A stretch of DNA of 49,986 bases from Balneolaceae bacterium. Its GTDB lineage: Bacteria; Bacteroidota; Rhodothermia; Balneolales; Balneolaceae. The stretch covers positions 1 through 49,986 of the forward strand of contig RECI01000206.1 in NCBI GenBank assembly GCA_007694095.1, given 5' to 3'. Positions 1-8,579 of this stretch are shown here, piece by piece. Both the position numbers and the translations under genes were made by a program. The notes below the pieces were generated by a model that was given only the letters and a program-made list of their open reading frames with translations, did no database searches and had not been told where the DNA came from. Each line of letters starts with the position of its first letter. Position 1 is the first letter of the stretch.

Positions 1-944
1 CTGAAAAGCGGCCTTTGCTGTGAAGCGTGAATCTTTATCCTTTCAGTCTCTTCCGGGGAAAGAGGTGTAAAATCAGTCATAACCTTCAGCGCCATACTGA
101 AGAGATCCTCATTACCAGGTGGAAGAGCAGAAGTTATCGGATGCGATAGTGCAAAACGCAGGCCGTTTCGCGCTTCATCCGGGTCTTGCATAGGTTCGTA
201 CCATGCTTTGGGAAGTCTTTCTGTGGTGCCTTCGGGCCAAGGTCCTCTCACCATCGATTTTAATGCCAGGATACCAAGACCTTTTTCATGTGCACGCTGC
301 ATTACCTGGGGCCCAAAATTACCTGCATACCAAGATGAAGCGGAAAAAGGGAACATAACAGAAGCAAATTCATAACGATCCATCAGCATCATAGCTGCTT
401 CAACCGTATGGGCGGAAAATCCGATATGCCTGATCTTGCCTTCTTTTTTTGCCTCAAGGAAAGTTTCCATTGCACCACCAGGGCCAAAGATTTGTTCTAC
501 TTCTTCCGCTCGGCTCACAACATGAAACTGGTAAAGGTCAAAATATTCGGTTTCCAGGCGTTCCAAAGAACGTTCAAGTTCCATTCTTGCCCCTTCTTTG
601 TCTCTCATCTGTGTTTTATTGGCAAGGATTATATCTTTGCGATAAGGTTTCAGTGCAGGGCCGAGTTTGATTTCAGCATCGCCATAACTGGGAGCAACAT
701 CAAAGAAATTGACTCCATGATCGATTGCTTCCTTAACCCGTTGTGACGCCTCAGATGGCGTGGCATCCCTCACAACAATGCCTCCAAAACCAATGATTGA
801 GAGTTTCAGGCCGGTTTTCCCAAGCTCTCTTTTTTCCATTAAACCCGGTTTTTGTATCCTTTTAATGGTTGATAAACCCGCCGGAAACATCGTCAGCATT
901 GTTAATGCACCAGCTGATTTTTTCAAAAAAGTGCTTCTTTTCAT
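1..944 (-). CDS. Aldo/keto reductase with export signal (3' end outside window)
   Basis: The first 314 codons of an NADP-dependent aldo/keto reductase; the C-terminus runs off the window. The protein begins MKRSTFLKKSAGALTMLTMF, a Tat-like leader with KR instead of RR followed by a hydrophobic stretch, so export to the periplasm is likely. The reductase domain starts near residue 37 (KRELGKTGLKLSIIGFGG). The AKR tetrad is visible: Asp in FFDVAPSYGDAE, Tyr in the same block, Lys in ILANKT and His in YQFHVV. Start chosen at the ATG that gives the leader. A second exported family member lies at 4671-5621 on the same strand, and the lar operon lies between them. The substrate cannot be read from sequence. 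Confidence 0.9.
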   Translation of the reverse strand, partial: MKRSTFLKKSAGALTMLTMFPAGLSTIKRIQKPGLMEKRELGKTGLKLSIIGFGGIVVRDATPSEASQRVKEAIDHGVNFFDVAPSYGDAEIKLGPALKPYRKDIILANKTQMRDKEGARMELERSLERLETEYFDLYQFHVVSRAEEVEQIFGPGGAMETFLEAKKEGKIRHIGFSAHTVEAAMMLMDRYEFASVMFPFSASSWYAGNFGPQVMQRAHEKGLGILALKSMVRGPWPEGTTERLPKAWYEPMQDPDEARNGLRFALSHPITSALPPGNEDLFSMALKVMTDFTPLSPEETERIKIHASQQRPLF

Positions 945-1131
945 TTTTTTGTTATTAGTGGTTAGGGAAAAAGAACATGAGTAAAATTATTTAATAAACA
1001 ACTCCTGATAAGGTATAATGAGTTCAATGGAGGTTCAGATGGCCGTTTAAAAAAAGCTAAAGAACAGTTTTATGCACTATATTACACGGAAATATTAAGC
1101 GATGCAGGTTAAAGCGGGGTGCAACTTTGTA
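945..1131. other. Intergenic, upstream of exported aldo/keto reductase
   Basis: No convincing gene, RNA or strong hairpin seen. It presumably carries the promoter of the minus-strand reductase and the 3' end of the small membrane-protein transcript. Confidence 0.4.
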
Positions 1132-1359
1132 TCAAGCTTCAACAGTTTCTTTCTTTCTTTTACGCAACATAAACCAGGTTACTGATGAAGCTATCATAAT
1201 AATAACCGCAGCTAATACCATGGCATGCATAGGCTCTGAGAGATAGTGAATCAGTGAGTGGCCTTCTGTAGTTCCATGTCCGGGATGCGCAAATAGTGGC
1301 GTGAATCCCGACAATAGCAGAAGTATAGTAGTAATAAAGTAATTTTTGATGTTTTTCAT
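1132..1359 (-). CDS. Small membrane protein with signal peptide and HPGHG motif
   Basis: A 75-residue protein of unknown function. Residues 1-24 look like a signal peptide ending LFAHPG. The mature N-terminus carries HPGHGTTEGH, and a transmembrane helix at about 45-66 (MVLAAVIIMIASSVTWFML) is followed by a basic tail RKRKKE. The His cluster just after the signal recalls the start of HupE/UreJ-type nickel permeases, but at 75 residues this is not a permease. It is divergent from larC with about 300 bases between them. A role in metal handling is a guess from the histidines and the neighbours; no family is recognised. Confidence 0.6.
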   Translation of the reverse strand: MKNIKNYFITTILLLLSGFTPLFAHPGHGTTEGHSLIHYLSEPMHAMVLAAVIIMIASSVTWFMLRKRKKETVEA

Positions 1360-1661
1360 GGTTTCGTGTTTTTGCTTTTAAATTTAATTATGTGAATCAG
1401 ATCCAGGGAACTTGACCTCCAAAAACCAGAGTCATATAATTAGATTATTCAGCATACTTGTACATTATTATGAATTACTGAAATAGTCAAATTTCTTGTT
1501 TGTTTTTTCCGGCAATAGAATTGAATCAATTTAACCCAAAATATGATAGTGCAAAACAATCTCAATTATGTGTCAAAAATTTTACTGAGTAACAAAATGA
1601 TATCAGGTTATTTTTATTAAGGAATTCCCTATTCTTCTGATTCACCCACATAAAAACATTT
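1360..1661. other. Divergent intergenic region upstream of larC
   Basis: About 300 AT-rich bases between two divergent genes. No open frame of note, no RNA gene and no clear riboswitch fold by eye. It must hold the larC promoter. There is no Shine-Dalgarno sequence close to the larC ATG; an AAGGA at about 1619 lies too far upstream to act as one. Confidence 0.4.
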
Positions 1662-2963
1662 ATGAAAATTCTATATTACGATTGTTTTGCCGGCATTTCA
1701 GGTGATATGCACCTGGGAGCTATGATTGATGCCGGTGTAGATCCAGATTATTTGATCAGTGAACTAAATAAATTAAACCTTACAGGGTACAAACTGCATA
1801 TTTACCGGGAAAAGAGAAAAAGCATAGAGGGCACAAAAGTGGATGTGATTCTTGACAATGATTCCCAGGCTCACAACCATCATGGCCATGGCCACCATCA
1901 TCATGATCATGAACACCATCATCATCATGACCATGATCACGGTCACGCACATTCACACAAGCATGACCATCATCACCACGAACATCGAAATTTCAATGAT
2001 ATAAAAAAGATTCTCGCAAATAGTGAGCTTTCAAAGCCAACTATAAACCGTGCCCTGAAAATGTTCAGTCTGATTGCTGAAGCTGAAGCCAAAATTCACG
2101 GTGTATCGATTGACGATATTCATTTCCACGAAGTAGGAGCGGTTGACTCGATTCTGGATATTACAGGTGCAGCAATCTGCCTGGAGTATTTAAAACCGGA
2201 CAAAATTTTCTGTTCAACCATAGAGCTGGGCGGCGGCATGGTGAAATGTGCACATGGACTGATGCCGGTTCCAGCACCTGCAACGTCAGAAATCCTGAAA
2301 GGAATTCCCGTAAAAACAGGAGGAACTCCTCATGAAGCAACTACTCCGTCAGGAGCCGCGATTCTTGCTGCAAACGTAGATGAGTTTACTGATTCACTCT
2401 CATTTCGCACAATAAAAACCGCTTATGGAATTGGCCATAGGGACATGGAACTGCCCAATATACTTAGAGTACATATTGGTGAAACGGATGAAAAAGATTT
2501 AACAACCGGCGAGGCTGTAGTAATTGAATGTAATATTGATGATATGAATCCGGAATATTACAGCCATGTGATGGACCAGCTTTTCTCCGAAGGCGCTTTG
2601 GATGTTTACATAACTCCTGTTATTATGAAAAAAAGCCGGCCTGCTGTAATTTTAAGTGTCATTGGCGATATAAATCATCAGCAAAAATTATCTGAGATTA
2701 TGCTGAGGGAAACCACAACCCTCGGAATAAGGTCTTATAAAGTATCCCGACTGATGTTCAATCGGGAAATGGAAACGGTAAATACGTCGCTGGGGGCTGT
2801 TACCTTAAAAAAAGCCTGGATTAGTGGCATGCCTGTTAAATGGAAACCGGAACACGAGGATTGCAAGAGAATTGCAGTTGAACACGGCTTATCATTGCAG
2901 GAAGTATATAAAATCGTGGAAGCTGAAATCACCATGTTAAACATGAAGCCTTATGAAAACTGA
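1662..2963 (+). CDS. larC: LarC, nickel-inserting cyclometallase of pincer cofactor synthesis
   Basis: LarC inserts nickel into pyridinium-3,5-bisthiocarboxylic acid mononucleotide in a CTP-dependent step, the last step of nickel-pincer cofactor (NPN) synthesis. The family start is plain (MKILYYDCFAGISGDMHLGA), as are the downstream blocks FHEVGAVDSILDI, PVPAPATSEIL and the C-terminal ECNIDDMNPE region. Residues 71-108 form a histidine tract with 25 His in 38 residues, suited to binding or storing Ni(II). In Lactobacillus plantarum the protein is made from larC1 and larC2 by frameshifting; here one uninterrupted 433-codon frame covers both parts. The 3' end overlaps larE by 11 bases, which suggests translational coupling. 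Confidence 0.96.
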   Translation: MKILYYDCFAGISGDMHLGAMIDAGVDPDYLISELNKLNLTGYKLHIYREKRKSIEGTKVDVILDNDSQAHNHHGHGHHHHDHEHHHHHDHDHGHAHSHKHDHHHHEHRNFNDIKKILANSELSKPTINRALKMFSLIAEAEAKIHGVSIDDIHFHEVGAVDSILDITGAAICLEYLKPDKIFCSTIELGGGMVKCAHGLMPVPAPATSEILKGIPVKTGGTPHEATTPSGAAILAANVDEFTDSLSFRTIKTAYGIGHRDMELPNILRVHIGETDEKDLTTGEAVVIECNIDDMNPEYYSHVMDQLFSEGALDVYITPVIMKKSRPAVILSVIGDINHQQKLSEIMLRETTTLGIRSYKVSRLMFNREMETVNTSLGAVTLKKAWISGMPVKWKPEHEDCKRIAVEHGLSLQEVYKIVEAEITMLNMKPYEN

Positions 2964-3801
2964 CGTACTTATAGAATCTCAAAATGAAATACAGCAAAAA
3001 TATGAGAATCTTCTTCACATTTTACGTTCTCTCGGAAAAACTGCAGTAGCGTATTCTGGGGGTGTTGACAGCACCTTCCTGCTGGTGGCGGCCAGTGAAG
3101 CGCCGGTTGATGATCTGATAGCCCTAACCATGAAACAACCTTATTTCGCTGACTGGGAGCTTGAAGAAGCGATACAATTTGCCGAAGATCTTAATGTTCA
3201 GCACAAGGTTATTGAGATTCCAGTTAGCGAAGAAATGCGTATGAATCCGCATGACCGATGCTATAAGTGCAAATCTTTTACATTTACCGCATTTTGGGAA
3301 GAGATGAAAGTTTTGGGTTATGATACACTTCTTGATGGCACTATTAGTGATGATATCGGAGAGTACAGGCCGGGATTGAGGGCAGTCAGAGAACAAAACG
3401 TCAGGAGTCCTCTTAGAGAAGCAGGATTCACAAAAGAAGAGATTCGTGCTTTATGCAGGGAAAAAGGGCTCCCGGTTTGGGATAAGCCATCAAATACCTG
3501 CCTTATAACCCGCATTCCTTACAATACACCCGTTACCGCAGAAGACTTCAGGCAAATTGAAAATGCTGAACTGTTTTTGATAAAGGCAGGATTCGGAACT
3601 GTCCGTGTAAGAAAACACGATGATATTGCAAGAATTGAAGTAGAACCTCACAAAATCAACGACCTGGTTCAGCCGGCATTTATGGGAAAAGTTGTTGACT
3701 ATTTTAAAGGCCTTGGGTTTAAATTTGTGACTATTGATATGACAGGATATAAAACCGGGAGCCTTGATGCAGATATTTTGAAAAAGAACTCTTCAAAATG
3801 A
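2953..3801 (+). CDS. larE: LarE, sulfur transferase of nickel-pincer cofactor synthesis
   Basis: LarE is a PP-loop ATPase that adenylates the LarB product and converts its carboxylates to thiocarboxylates. The PP-loop SGGVDST sits at 35-41. Cysteines C103 and C106 (RCYKCK) and C183 (NTCLITRIPY) are all present. C183 matches the position of the sacrificial cysteine of the L. plantarum enzyme. As I recall, that enzyme lacks the CxxC pair, whereas three-cysteine LarE proteins bind a [4Fe-4S] cluster and can act catalytically. So this is predicted to be the Fe-S type. It is 282 residues, normal for the family. It overlaps larC upstream by 11 bases and larB downstream by 4 (ATGA). Confidence 0.95.
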   Translation: MKTDVLIESQNEIQQKYENLLHILRSLGKTAVAYSGGVDSTFLLVAASEAPVDDLIALTMKQPYFADWELEEAIQFAEDLNVQHKVIEIPVSEEMRMNPHDRCYKCKSFTFTAFWEEMKVLGYDTLLDGTISDDIGEYRPGLRAVREQNVRSPLREAGFTKEEIRALCREKGLPVWDKPSNTCLITRIPYNTPVTAEDFRQIENAELFLIKAGFGTVRVRKHDDIARIEVEPHKINDLVQPAFMGKVVDYFKGLGFKFVTIDMTGYKTGSLDADILKKNSSK

Positions 3802-4544
3802 ACAGAAATCAAATTGAAGATCTTTTGATCAGGGTTCGTGACGGCAAACTTGACATTGATGCCGCAATTAAACATTTAACAGATCTGCCTTTTAAAGACC
3901 TTGGTTTTGCCAAAATTGACAATCACCGTGAAATCAGAACCGGTTACCCGGAAGTGATTTTTGGGCAGGGGAAAACGCCATTTCAAATAAGAGAGATCGT
4001 TGAATTTCTTCTCTCAAGAGGTAATAACATACTTGCAACCAGGGTAACACCAGAAATGTTCGATGAGGTTAGAAAGATCAGCAGTACTGCTGTATTTCAT
4101 GAAGCAGCAAGGTGTATAACCATTCGCATGCGGGAACCGGTTTATCCCGATACATCGATTGCAGTAGTTACAGCAGGAACATCAGACCTTCCCGTTGCCG
4201 AAGAAGCTGTGGTTACTGCAGAGATCCTGGACAACAAAGTAACCAAAATTGTGGACGTTGGTGTGGCGGGAATTCATCGGCTTTTTGATAAAATTGATGA
4301 AATTAGGAAGGCCAGAGTTGTAATAGTAATTGCTGGCATGGAAGGTGCGCTGCCAAGCGTTGTTGGTGGCCTTGTTGATAAACCCGTGATCGCAGTTCCC
4401 ACAAGTGTTGGTTATGGCGCAAATTTCGGGGGAATTACAGCACTCCTGGGGATGCTCACAAGCTGCGCCAGCGGAATAAGTGTTGTAAATATCGACAACG
4501 GTTTTGGCGCGGCTTACCTGGCAAGTATCATCAATAAATTATAG
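3798..4544 (+). CDS. larB: LarB, NaAD carboxylase/hydrolase of pincer cofactor synthesis
   Basis: LarB carboxylates the pyridine ring of nicotinic acid adenine dinucleotide and hydrolyses the phosphoanhydride, giving the first NPN intermediate. The C-terminal half is a PurE/AIR-carboxylase-like domain, seen in IAVVTAGTSDLPVAEEA (about 115-131), the VAGIHRLFDK region and the Gly-rich VGYGANFGGITALLGML near the end. The N-terminal segment (DFGFAK-type DLGFAKIDNHREIRTGYPEVIFG) is typical of LarB and absent from PurE. The ATGA overlap with larE makes it the last gene of larC-larE-larB. No LarA-family racemase lies in this window, so the cofactor's user must be elsewhere. Confidence 0.95.
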   Translation: MNRNQIEDLLIRVRDGKLDIDAAIKHLTDLPFKDLGFAKIDNHREIRTGYPEVIFGQGKTPFQIREIVEFLLSRGNNILATRVTPEMFDEVRKISSTAVFHEAARCITIRMREPVYPDTSIAVVTAGTSDLPVAEEAVVTAEILDNKVTKIVDVGVAGIHRLFDKIDEIRKARVVIVIAGMEGALPSVVGGLVDKPVIAVPTSVGYGANFGGITALLGMLTSCASGISVVNIDNGFGAAYLASIINKL

Positions 4545-4670
4545 TGAACCGGTTTCGTATTAGCACATACATCCCGGCTGTCGCGATAAGGTTTGTGTCT
4601 TGCACTCTGCAAGCACCCAATATCTGTAAATATTTACTTTGCGTACTTCTCAACCTTCGCGGTAATTACA

Positions 4671-5621
4671 CTATGCACTGCAAAACTTCTCCAGTTCTTC
4701 CATTTGTAGTGTTGTATATGGCTTGTATTGTTTTGCAAGACGTACATTCTGATCGAGCTGTTCCGGCCTTGTGATACCAATTACTCCGGTTGCAACCGGT
4801 AAGTGGCTGCCATTTCTTCCTGCACTGAGCGAATATCCTATTGCCTGGTCCATCGTAATTCCGGTGTTAAAAATTGAGTTACGCCCGGTAAGCTTCATGG
4901 CAATGATCCCAACATCTTTTTCAGAAGCTATTTGAATGAACGATCGGGTTGCCTGAGGAGATTGATTCATTGCCATACCTGCGGCATTAATGGTCAGGAA
5001 AACACAGTCAAGGTCATACCGGTGCAGCGCTTCTGTTAGTACTTCTGTGGAATGACTGCTGATGCCAATATATCCAATTTTGCCTTTGTCGCGCAGTTCT
5101 TCCATAGCTAGAACGGCACCACTGTTTCTGTCAAGAATCGTATCAAGGGTATCAATATCGTTGATGTAATGCATCAAATAGAGATCAATATAATCTGTCT
5201 GTAACCGCTTGCAGCTATCCGCGAAATTTTTCTCAACCAGGCCTTCCCTATGCCGGTTAAATGTTTTTGTAGTCAGAAAAACTTCGTCTCGGCGGCGTTT
5301 CATCACTTCACCGATGTATGTTTCACTGATGCCGTTTCCATAAACTTCTGAAGTGTCGATATAATTAATACCGAGATCAAGTGCACGGTTTATGATTTCT
5401 ACTGATTCATCAAGCTTTCCGGGTTGCTCGATAGTACTTTGTCCACCCAGGCTCACAATGGTTACATCAAACTCGGTTTTTCCCAACCGCCTCTTTGGAA
5501 TGGGTAATTTATCAATATCATGAGCATATGCCGGGATGGGTGAACCCGCCTTTAAAAGTGTTGCACCAAGCGATGCCGCTGTTATTTTTTTTAAAAAATT
5601 CCTTCTGTCGATATGTGTCAT
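4671..5621 (-). CDS. Tat-exported aldo/keto reductase
   Basis: A 316-residue aldo/keto reductase with a classical twin-arginine leader, RRNFLKK at 6-12 followed by a hydrophobic stretch and a likely cleavage site near AYAHD. A folded NADP-binding enzyme would therefore be exported to the periplasm. The AKR tetrad is visible: YIDTSEVYGNG (Asp, Tyr), LTTKTF (Lys) and YLMHYI (His). It has a good Shine-Dalgarno sequence, GGAGG 8 bases before ATG, which supports this start. It converges on larB with about 126 bases between the ends. Substrate unknown; the same fold and orientation occur at 1-944. Confidence 0.93.
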   Translation of the reverse strand: MTHIDRRNFLKKITAASLGATLLKAGSPIPAYAHDIDKLPIPKRRLGKTEFDVTIVSLGGQSTIEQPGKLDESVEIINRALDLGINYIDTSEVYGNGISETYIGEVMKRRRDEVFLTTKTFNRHREGLVEKNFADSCKRLQTDYIDLYLMHYINDIDTLDTILDRNSGAVLAMEELRDKGKIGYIGISSHSTEVLTEALHRYDLDCVFLTINAAGMAMNQSPQATRSFIQIASEKDVGIIAMKLTGRNSIFNTGITMDQAIGYSLSAGRNGSHLPVATGVIGITRPEQLDQNVRLAKQYKPYTTLQMEELEKFCSA

Positions 5622-5629
5622 TTCATTAA

Positions 5630-5634
5630 CCTCC
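5630..5634 (-). promoter_or_regulatory. Shine-Dalgarno site of the Tat aldo/keto reductase
   Basis: GGAGG on the minus strand, 8 bases before the ATG at 5621. It is one of few strong sites in this window, where most starts lack one. Confidence 0.6.
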
Positions 5635-5762
5635 AGGTAGTTCGTTTATAACCTATATTTTAAATATAAAGATAGAATACCCTTAATTCAGGTTATTTGA
5701 AGGCTGCAAGTCTTAACGAAAAACAGTAAAAAGATGTTTATAAACAGATAATAAAAAACAGT

Positions 5763-6046
5763 TTATGATACAAACATAAAGGGTAATGCTGAGCTTCTTG
5801 CCAATGTTTCAGCTTCGATTCTGCGCGTAAAGTAAGATTTGCTGAAAAATTGAAGGTCAAAGGTTCTCTGATCGAAGACCGCTTTTCCGCGATAATCAGA
5901 AAACACAATAAAAGGGGGATACACTGATTTTAAAAGCACATCATTGTCCAGCTGCATTAAGAAGACGTTCTCAAACCAGCCCTGATAAATGTACCGATTT
6001 ACCGTCTTTGGTCATTTCAGATCTGCCCATTTTATATTCGTGGGAG
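5763..6046 (-). pseudogene. Possible frame-broken gene remnant
   Basis: The last open part (5763-5957, from ATG; open back to 6014 without a start) reads MQLDNDVLLKSVYPPFIVF and on, with codon choice like real genes here. Just upstream, two other frames give short protein-like pieces, MFKTPTNIKWADLK from an ATG at about 6055 and MGRSEMTKDGKSVHLSG, each ending at a stop. Together they could be one short gene broken by frameshifts, or chance open frames in a 470-base gap. No family is recognised. Nothing else is seen in the gap 5622-6092 apart from the helicase promoter that must lie there. Confidence 0.25.
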
Positions 6047-6092
6047 TTTTAAACATATTTTTTACATATCCCGGAATTTATTAGTTTCCGGT

Positions 6093-8108
6093 ATGAAAAA
6101 ATTCGTTCTCTCCAGGGATGACATCCAGCCTGCACAGTATACCATACCTTATGGCGAACTGCTCAATGAAGCACAGTTACGCGCTGTTATGGCTGATACT
6201 GGCCCGGTTTTACTGGTTGCGGGGGCAGGAACCGGAAAGACAAGAACACTTGTATACAGGGTTGCCCGGTTGGTGGAGGGAGGTACCGACCCTTCCGAAA
6301 TTTTGCTTCTTACGTTTACACGCCGGGCCGCGCATGAGATGCTTCGACGTGCAAGCCAGATCCTGGATGAACGCTGCCAAAGGGTAGAAGGGGGGACATT
6401 CCACCACTACTGCAGCAAACTGCTGCATCGTTATGCCCGTTACATCGGTTACCCTGAGAATTTTACGATCATCGACGCAGCAGACTCGCAGGATACCATT
6501 AATATGCTGAGGAGCCGTTTGGACACCGGCAAAATTCAATCGCGTTTCCCGAAAAAATCAACACTCTATTCTATTTTCAGCAGTTCGGTGAATAAACAGA
6601 AATCCGTGCGTGGTGTGGTGGAGGAGGAGTACCCGCAGTTTATACCACACATCAGTTCAATAGAAGAACTGTTTGAAAACTACCGCAACTTTAAGGATGC
6701 TAACTTTGTGATGGATTTCGACGATCTGCTTGTAAAAACACGCGACCTTCTGAAACAGAACAGCAATGTACGAATGGAAGCAGCCGGCCGGCACCGTCAT
6801 GTGCTTGTAGATGAATACCAGGATACCAACGCACTTCAGGCAGAATTGACAATGCTCTTCAGCAGTGTGCACCGCAATGTGATGGCTGTGGGGGATGATG
6901 CCCAAAGCATCTACTCATTTCGTGGTGCCGACCATAAAAATATGCTTCGTTTTCCCGAACTGTTTACGGGGACTCAAATCATAATTCTGGAGGAAAATTA
7001 TCGCTCAACCCAGCGCATACTCGACCTTGCCAACCGCGTTCTGAAACAGGCTCGTGAAAAGTTTGAAAAAAACCTCTTCACAAACAATGAAGAAGGCGAC
7101 CTTCCGGGCCTTGTAAAAACTGCAAATTTGAACGATCAGAGCCGTTTCATTACACAAATGATCCTGAACTTGCGCGAACATGGATATGAGTTGAATGATA
7201 TTGCCGTACTCTTTCGCAACGGGCGCGATTCGTTTGACCTGGAAGTAATGCTTAACCGGAAAAATATCCCCTATGTGAAATTTGGCGGACAGAAATTTAC
7301 TGAAGCTGCTCATGTCAAAGATGTACTGGCACACCTCCGGGTGCTCATTAATCCGAAAGATATGGTTTCATGGAACCGGGTTTTGATGCTCATTGACGGT
7401 ATCGGTCCAAAAACAGCCGAAGACTTGTTTTCCTGGGCACAAAAAGGGGGTAATCCATACCGTCCCGCGGATGCACCAAATACGAGTGATAAGTACCTTG
7501 TACAACTGAAGGCTCTCGGTGAATTGTTTTCGAAACTGAAGCAACTCGACGGCTCGGTTACTGAGCAGCTCCAGGCTGTGGTGGATTATTACTCTGTTTT
7601 TTGCAGGAAAAGGTTTGATGACCATCCCAAACGGATGAAAGACCTCGAAACCTTTGTTGATATTTCCGGCACTTACCGCTCACTGGAATCCCTGATAGAA
7701 GAGATCGCCCTCGACCCGATCGAGGCAACCGCTATTGAAACGGAAGCATCTCAAAAAGACGAAGCACCGCTAATTCTGAGTACCATCCACTCGGCAAAAG
7801 GGCTGGAATGGAAAACGGTTTTCCTGATACAGTGCCTTGATGGTATTTTGCCATCCGGTTACGCTCTTGATGATGAAGATCAGTTGGATGAAGAAGTCCG
7901 GCTTCTCTACGTTGCCGTTACCAGGGCAAAAGAGCAGTTATTTCTCACGTATCCTGCGCTCTTCCAAAGCCGGTTCGGGGATTATTTTTCAAATCCGTCA
8001 CGGTTTATTGATGGTATTTCGGACTCATACCTGGAACCCTGGCTGCTTGTTGAGGAAACTCAAGGGCTGCCAGGAGGGGAGCATGAAAAAATACAACTAA
8101 GTGAGTAA
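6093..8108 (+). CDS. UvrD/Rep/PcrA-type superfamily 1 DNA helicase
   Basis: An ATP-dependent 3'-5' DNA helicase of the UvrD/PcrA family, for repair or replication restart. Motifs in order: Q-motif region LNEAQLRAV (24-32), Walker A GAGTGKT (44-50), TFTRRAA (motif Ia), DEYQDTN (motif II, about 242-248), GDDAQSIYSFRGA (motif III), EENYRST (motif IV), TIHSAKGLEW (motif V) and VAVTRAKEQLFL (motif VI, about 607-618). It is 671 residues, near the usual 650-730, with a short acidic tail. The ATG at 6093 has no Shine-Dalgarno sequence. It stands alone, followed by a small minus-strand gene. Whether it is the main UvrD/PcrA or a paralogue cannot be told from the window. Confidence 0.93.
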   Translation: MKKFVLSRDDIQPAQYTIPYGELLNEAQLRAVMADTGPVLLVAGAGTGKTRTLVYRVARLVEGGTDPSEILLLTFTRRAAHEMLRRASQILDERCQRVEGGTFHHYCSKLLHRYARYIGYPENFTIIDAADSQDTINMLRSRLDTGKIQSRFPKKSTLYSIFSSSVNKQKSVRGVVEEEYPQFIPHISSIEELFENYRNFKDANFVMDFDDLLVKTRDLLKQNSNVRMEAAGRHRHVLVDEYQDTNALQAELTMLFSSVHRNVMAVGDDAQSIYSFRGADHKNMLRFPELFTGTQIIILEENYRSTQRILDLANRVLKQAREKFEKNLFTNNEEGDLPGLVKTANLNDQSRFITQMILNLREHGYELNDIAVLFRNGRDSFDLEVMLNRKNIPYVKFGGQKFTEAAHVKDVLAHLRVLINPKDMVSWNRVLMLIDGIGPKTAEDLFSWAQKGGNPYRPADAPNTSDKYLVQLKALGELFSKLKQLDGSVTEQLQAVVDYYSVFCRKRFDDHPKRMKDLETFVDISGTYRSLESLIEEIALDPIEATAIETEASQKDEAPLILSTIHSAKGLEWKTVFLIQCLDGILPSGYALDDEDQLDEEVRLLYVAVTRAKEQLFLTYPALFQSRFGDYFSNPSRFIDGISDSYLEPWLLVEETQGLPGGEHEKIQLSE

Positions 8109-8172
8109 TTATTACTTACCAGCAGCGATTTTATTTCAATGCCGGGTATTAGATGATGGGATTGTACCGGGT

Positions 8173-8406
8173 TTATAGCCTTCTTAGCTGCCTTTTTTGT
8201 TTAATCATGTCGGCAATAAGCCAGAGTACAGGATAAACAGGAACCAAAACCGCTAGCGTAAAAAATATGATTTGCCGGTGTGTCGGTCGGTTTTTTGATG
8301 AGATGCCAGCTATACCAGCAACCCAAAAAACAAAAAACATAAACATCAGAAAGGAAACAAATATCGACCCCGCGAATCCGAAATAGTTATAGAGAGTTTC
8401 TAGCAT
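8173..8406 (-). CDS. Small membrane protein of unknown function
   Basis: A 77-residue hydrophobic protein with two predicted helices, about 10-34 (FAGSIFVSFLMFMFFVFWVAG) and 47-66 (IIFFTLAVLVPVYPVLWLIA), and a basic tail KQKRQLRRL that should face the cytoplasm. No family is recognised. It lies convergent with the helicase and divergent from der. The hydrophobic pattern and the clean open frame support a real gene. Confidence 0.55.
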   Translation of the reverse strand: MLETLYNYFGFAGSIFVSFLMFMFFVFWVAGIAGISSKNRPTHRQIIFFTLAVLVPVYPVLWLIADMIKQKRQLRRL

Positions 8407-8579
8407 CAGCTTTCCTTAAATATTCTTAACTTAAAGCATAAAATAGTACCGGTAAAACGGTGAACGATACAAGATATTAAAAATTGACTGAGACAATCAG
8501 TTTATTTATGAAGCGGCTGTTTCAAAAAATTTTACAGCCTGCCGGTTAAATAGTTGATCAGAAAAATAAACAGAATAAA

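Noticed and set aside
1861-1990. CAT/CAC-rich stretch looking like a short tandem repeat
   Set aside because: Explained as codons for the His-rich loop of LarC; no separate repeat function needed.
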